Positions 4,617 through 5,710 of a stretch of 5,710 nucleotides of DNA are shown in pieces; the first letter of the stretch is position 1, and every line of letters begins with the position of its first letter. The stretch is from positions 1-5,710 of the forward strand of contig JAFGVZ010000002.1 in assembly GCA_016937725.1 (NCBI GenBank). Direction: 5' to 3'. The notes below the pieces were generated by a model. The model made no database searches, was not told where the DNA came from, and was given only the letters and a program-made list of their open reading frames with translations. The DNA comes from Paracoccaceae bacterium. Its GTDB lineage: Bacteria; Pseudomonadota; Alphaproteobacteria; Rhodobacterales; Rhodobacteraceae. The translations under genes and the position numbers were made by a program.

Positions 4617-5710
4617 GCCACCAAATCCTCTGGCGCAAGGTCCAAATAGGCAGCGGGATCGGCGCGCATGGCGGCCAGATGCGCGGTGTGTTCGGGCAGC
4701 AGGTGGTCCAGATAGACGCGGGCAAGCGCAATCCGGGGCGCTTGGCCCGACTGAGCCGCCTTCAGGTGCATATGCGCGCCCAAAACCCGTGCAAAGGCTC
4801 GCAGATAAGCGGTCGCGCCGCCCGCGCGCCCGAGCGTGTCCTGTGTCAGCATCCACTCGGTCGCTGCGCGCACGGTCTGCACCGCGCCCGTCACTGGCGC
4901 GCCCATGTCCGACGCGGCGGCGGTTGCCGCCATCTCGTCCAGCAGCGCGAATGCGGCCTTGCCGCCATCGCCCAGTTTGCGGCCCACAAGGTCCAGCGCC
5001 TGAATGGCGTTGGTGCCTTCATAAATCGCGGTCACGCGCACATCGCGCAGGAATTGGGCAGCACCCGTTTCCTCGACAAAGCCCATGCCGCCATGGATCT
5101 GGATGCCCATGTCCGACACGGCGATCCCGACTTCTGTGCCATAGGCCTTCGTGATCGGCGTTAGCCAGCCCGCCCGTGCGGTCCAATCGGCAGCGCCGGT
5201 CGCCGTTGCCATGTCGATCGCCACGCAATTGGCCATCGCAATGGCGCGGGCGGCGAAAATCTCGGCCCGCATGATCGCCACTTGGCGACGAATATCAGGG
5301 TGGTCAATGATGGCGGTCGCGCCTTTCGGCGTTGGTCCCTGTTTGCGGTCTTGCGCATAGGCCAGCGCGTGCTGATAGGCCCCTTCGGCCACACCAATGC
5401 CCTGAACACCCACGCCGACACGGGCGTTGTTCATCATGGTGAACATGGCCGGCAGCCCTTTATGCGGCGCACCGATGAGCCAGCCTGTCGCGCCTTCGTA
5501 TTCCATGACACATGTGGGCGAGCCATGAATGCCCAGCTTGTGTTCCAGACTGACCACGCGCAAGCTGTTCGGCTGGCCGAGGCTACCATCCGCGTTCGGG
5601 ATGATCTTCGGCACCAGAAACAGGCTGATTCCCTTGGACCCCGGCGCGGCATCGGGCAGGCGCGCCAAGACAAGATGGCAAACATTGCGCGTGAAATCGC
5701 AATCGCCCCA
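4613..5710 (-). CDS. large acyl-CoA dehydrogenase (DmdC/FadE-like), 5' end beyond window
   Basis: This FAD enzyme introduces the alpha-beta double bond into an acyl-CoA and reduces ETF. The frame is open to the right edge: the visible part begins WGDCDF and runs through HLVLARLPDAAPGSKGISLFLVPK, so the TTG at 5668 is not a real start. 365 residues are visible; the family is near 590-600 aa, so about 230 are missing. The middle domain ends in the conserved GISLFLVPK segment. The helical domain carries QIHGGMGFVEE and the catalytic Glu in AIYEGTNAIQALDLVGRK (codon 5018-5020, 231st visible residue). About 134 residues follow it, matching the extra C-terminal domain of this long subfamily. That subfamily includes DmdC, which acts on methylmercaptopropionyl-CoA in DMSP breakdown, and general fatty-acyl enzymes; the visible part does not settle which. 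It overlaps the hydrolase gene by 4 nt and is transcribed with it. Confidence 0.93.
   Translation of the reverse strand, partial: WGDCDFTRNVCHLVLARLPDAAPGSKGISLFLVPKIIPNADGSLGQPNSLRVVSLEHKLGIHGSPTCVMEYEGATGWLIGAPHKGLPAMFTMMNNARVGVGVQGIGVAEGAYQHALAYAQDRKQGPTPKGATAIIDHPDIRRQVAIMRAEIFAARAIAMANCVAIDMATATGAADWTARAGWLTPITKAYGTEVGIAVSDMGIQIHGGMGFVEETGAAQFLRDVRVTAIYEGTNAIQALDLVGRKLGDGGKAAFALLDEMAATAAASDMGAPVTGAVQTVRAATEWMLTQDTLGRAGGATAYLRAFARVLGAHMHLKAAQSGQAPRIALARVYLDHLLPEHTAHLAAMRADPAAYLDLAPEDLVA
4626..4631 (-). promoter_or_regulatory. ribosome binding site AGAGGA of the hydrolase gene
   Basis: AGAGGA lies inside the last codons of the dehydrogenase gene, 9 nt before the GTG start. It supports the GTG and coupled translation over the longer upstream reading. 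Confidence 0.6.

Noticed and set aside
4617..4856. N-terminal extension of the metallo-hydrolase by 80 residues
   Set aside because: The extension overlaps the dehydrogenase C-terminus in another frame and is Arg/Ala/Pro-rich without structure. The GTG at 4616 has a ribosome site and a GTGA overlap.
4550..5164. Plus-strand reading frames of about 200 codons opposite the dehydrogenase
   Set aside because: They are antisense to conserved dehydrogenase sequence including the catalytic Glu region, and have no recognisable domain or start signal.
5666..5668. TTG as a start codon for the acyl-CoA dehydrogenase
   Set aside because: The frame continues upstream to the window edge with family-typical sequence ending HLVLARLPD, so the gene is simply cut by the window.

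Overview
The window looks like a chromosomal piece of an alphaproteobacterium of the Rhodobacteraceae (Roseobacter/Rhodobacter type). The DNA is GC-rich. The glutaryl-CoA dehydrogenase and class III aminotransferase read almost like their marine Roseobacter counterparts as I remember them. A 44-codon gene for the small subunit IV of an aa3-type cytochrome c oxidase, a family known from alphaproteobacteria, is also present. I see no mobile elements, CRISPR arrays, tRNA or rRNA genes.

Left part, plus strand (1-2670): the 3' part of gcdH (glutaryl-CoA dehydrogenase, lysine/tryptophan breakdown) runs in from the left edge. It ends at a strong GC hairpin followed by a short T-rich tail. A sigma70-like promoter then precedes a complete PLP-dependent omega-amine:pyruvate aminotransferase. 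The two genes share a direction and a nitrogen/carbon catabolism theme, but the hairpin and promoter suggest separate transcription.

Middle (2671-3587): the aminotransferase meets the minus-strand genes head-on at a perfect 12-bp hairpin, a likely two-way terminator that includes the last codons of the opposing gene. Reading leftwards on the minus strand are the tiny cytochrome oxidase subunit IV gene and, 29 nt further on, a 211-aa lipoprotein of unassigned function with candidate catalytic His and Cys residues.

Right part, minus strand (3588-5710): the C-terminal two thirds of a large (DmdC/FadE-like) acyl-CoA dehydrogenase enters from the right edge. It overlaps by 4 nt (GTGA) a complete metallo-beta-lactamase-fold hydrolase with a probable C-terminal winged-helix domain. 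The overlap implies translational coupling and a shared role in acyl-CoA metabolism.

Most of the window is ordinary housekeeping and catabolic sequence. The points most worth following are the lipoprotein as a possible permuted papain-like enzyme, the coupled dehydrogenase-hydrolase pair, the stand-alone subunit IV gene, and the two intergenic hairpins, one with a tail that I recall as recurring in Rhodobacteraceae genomes.
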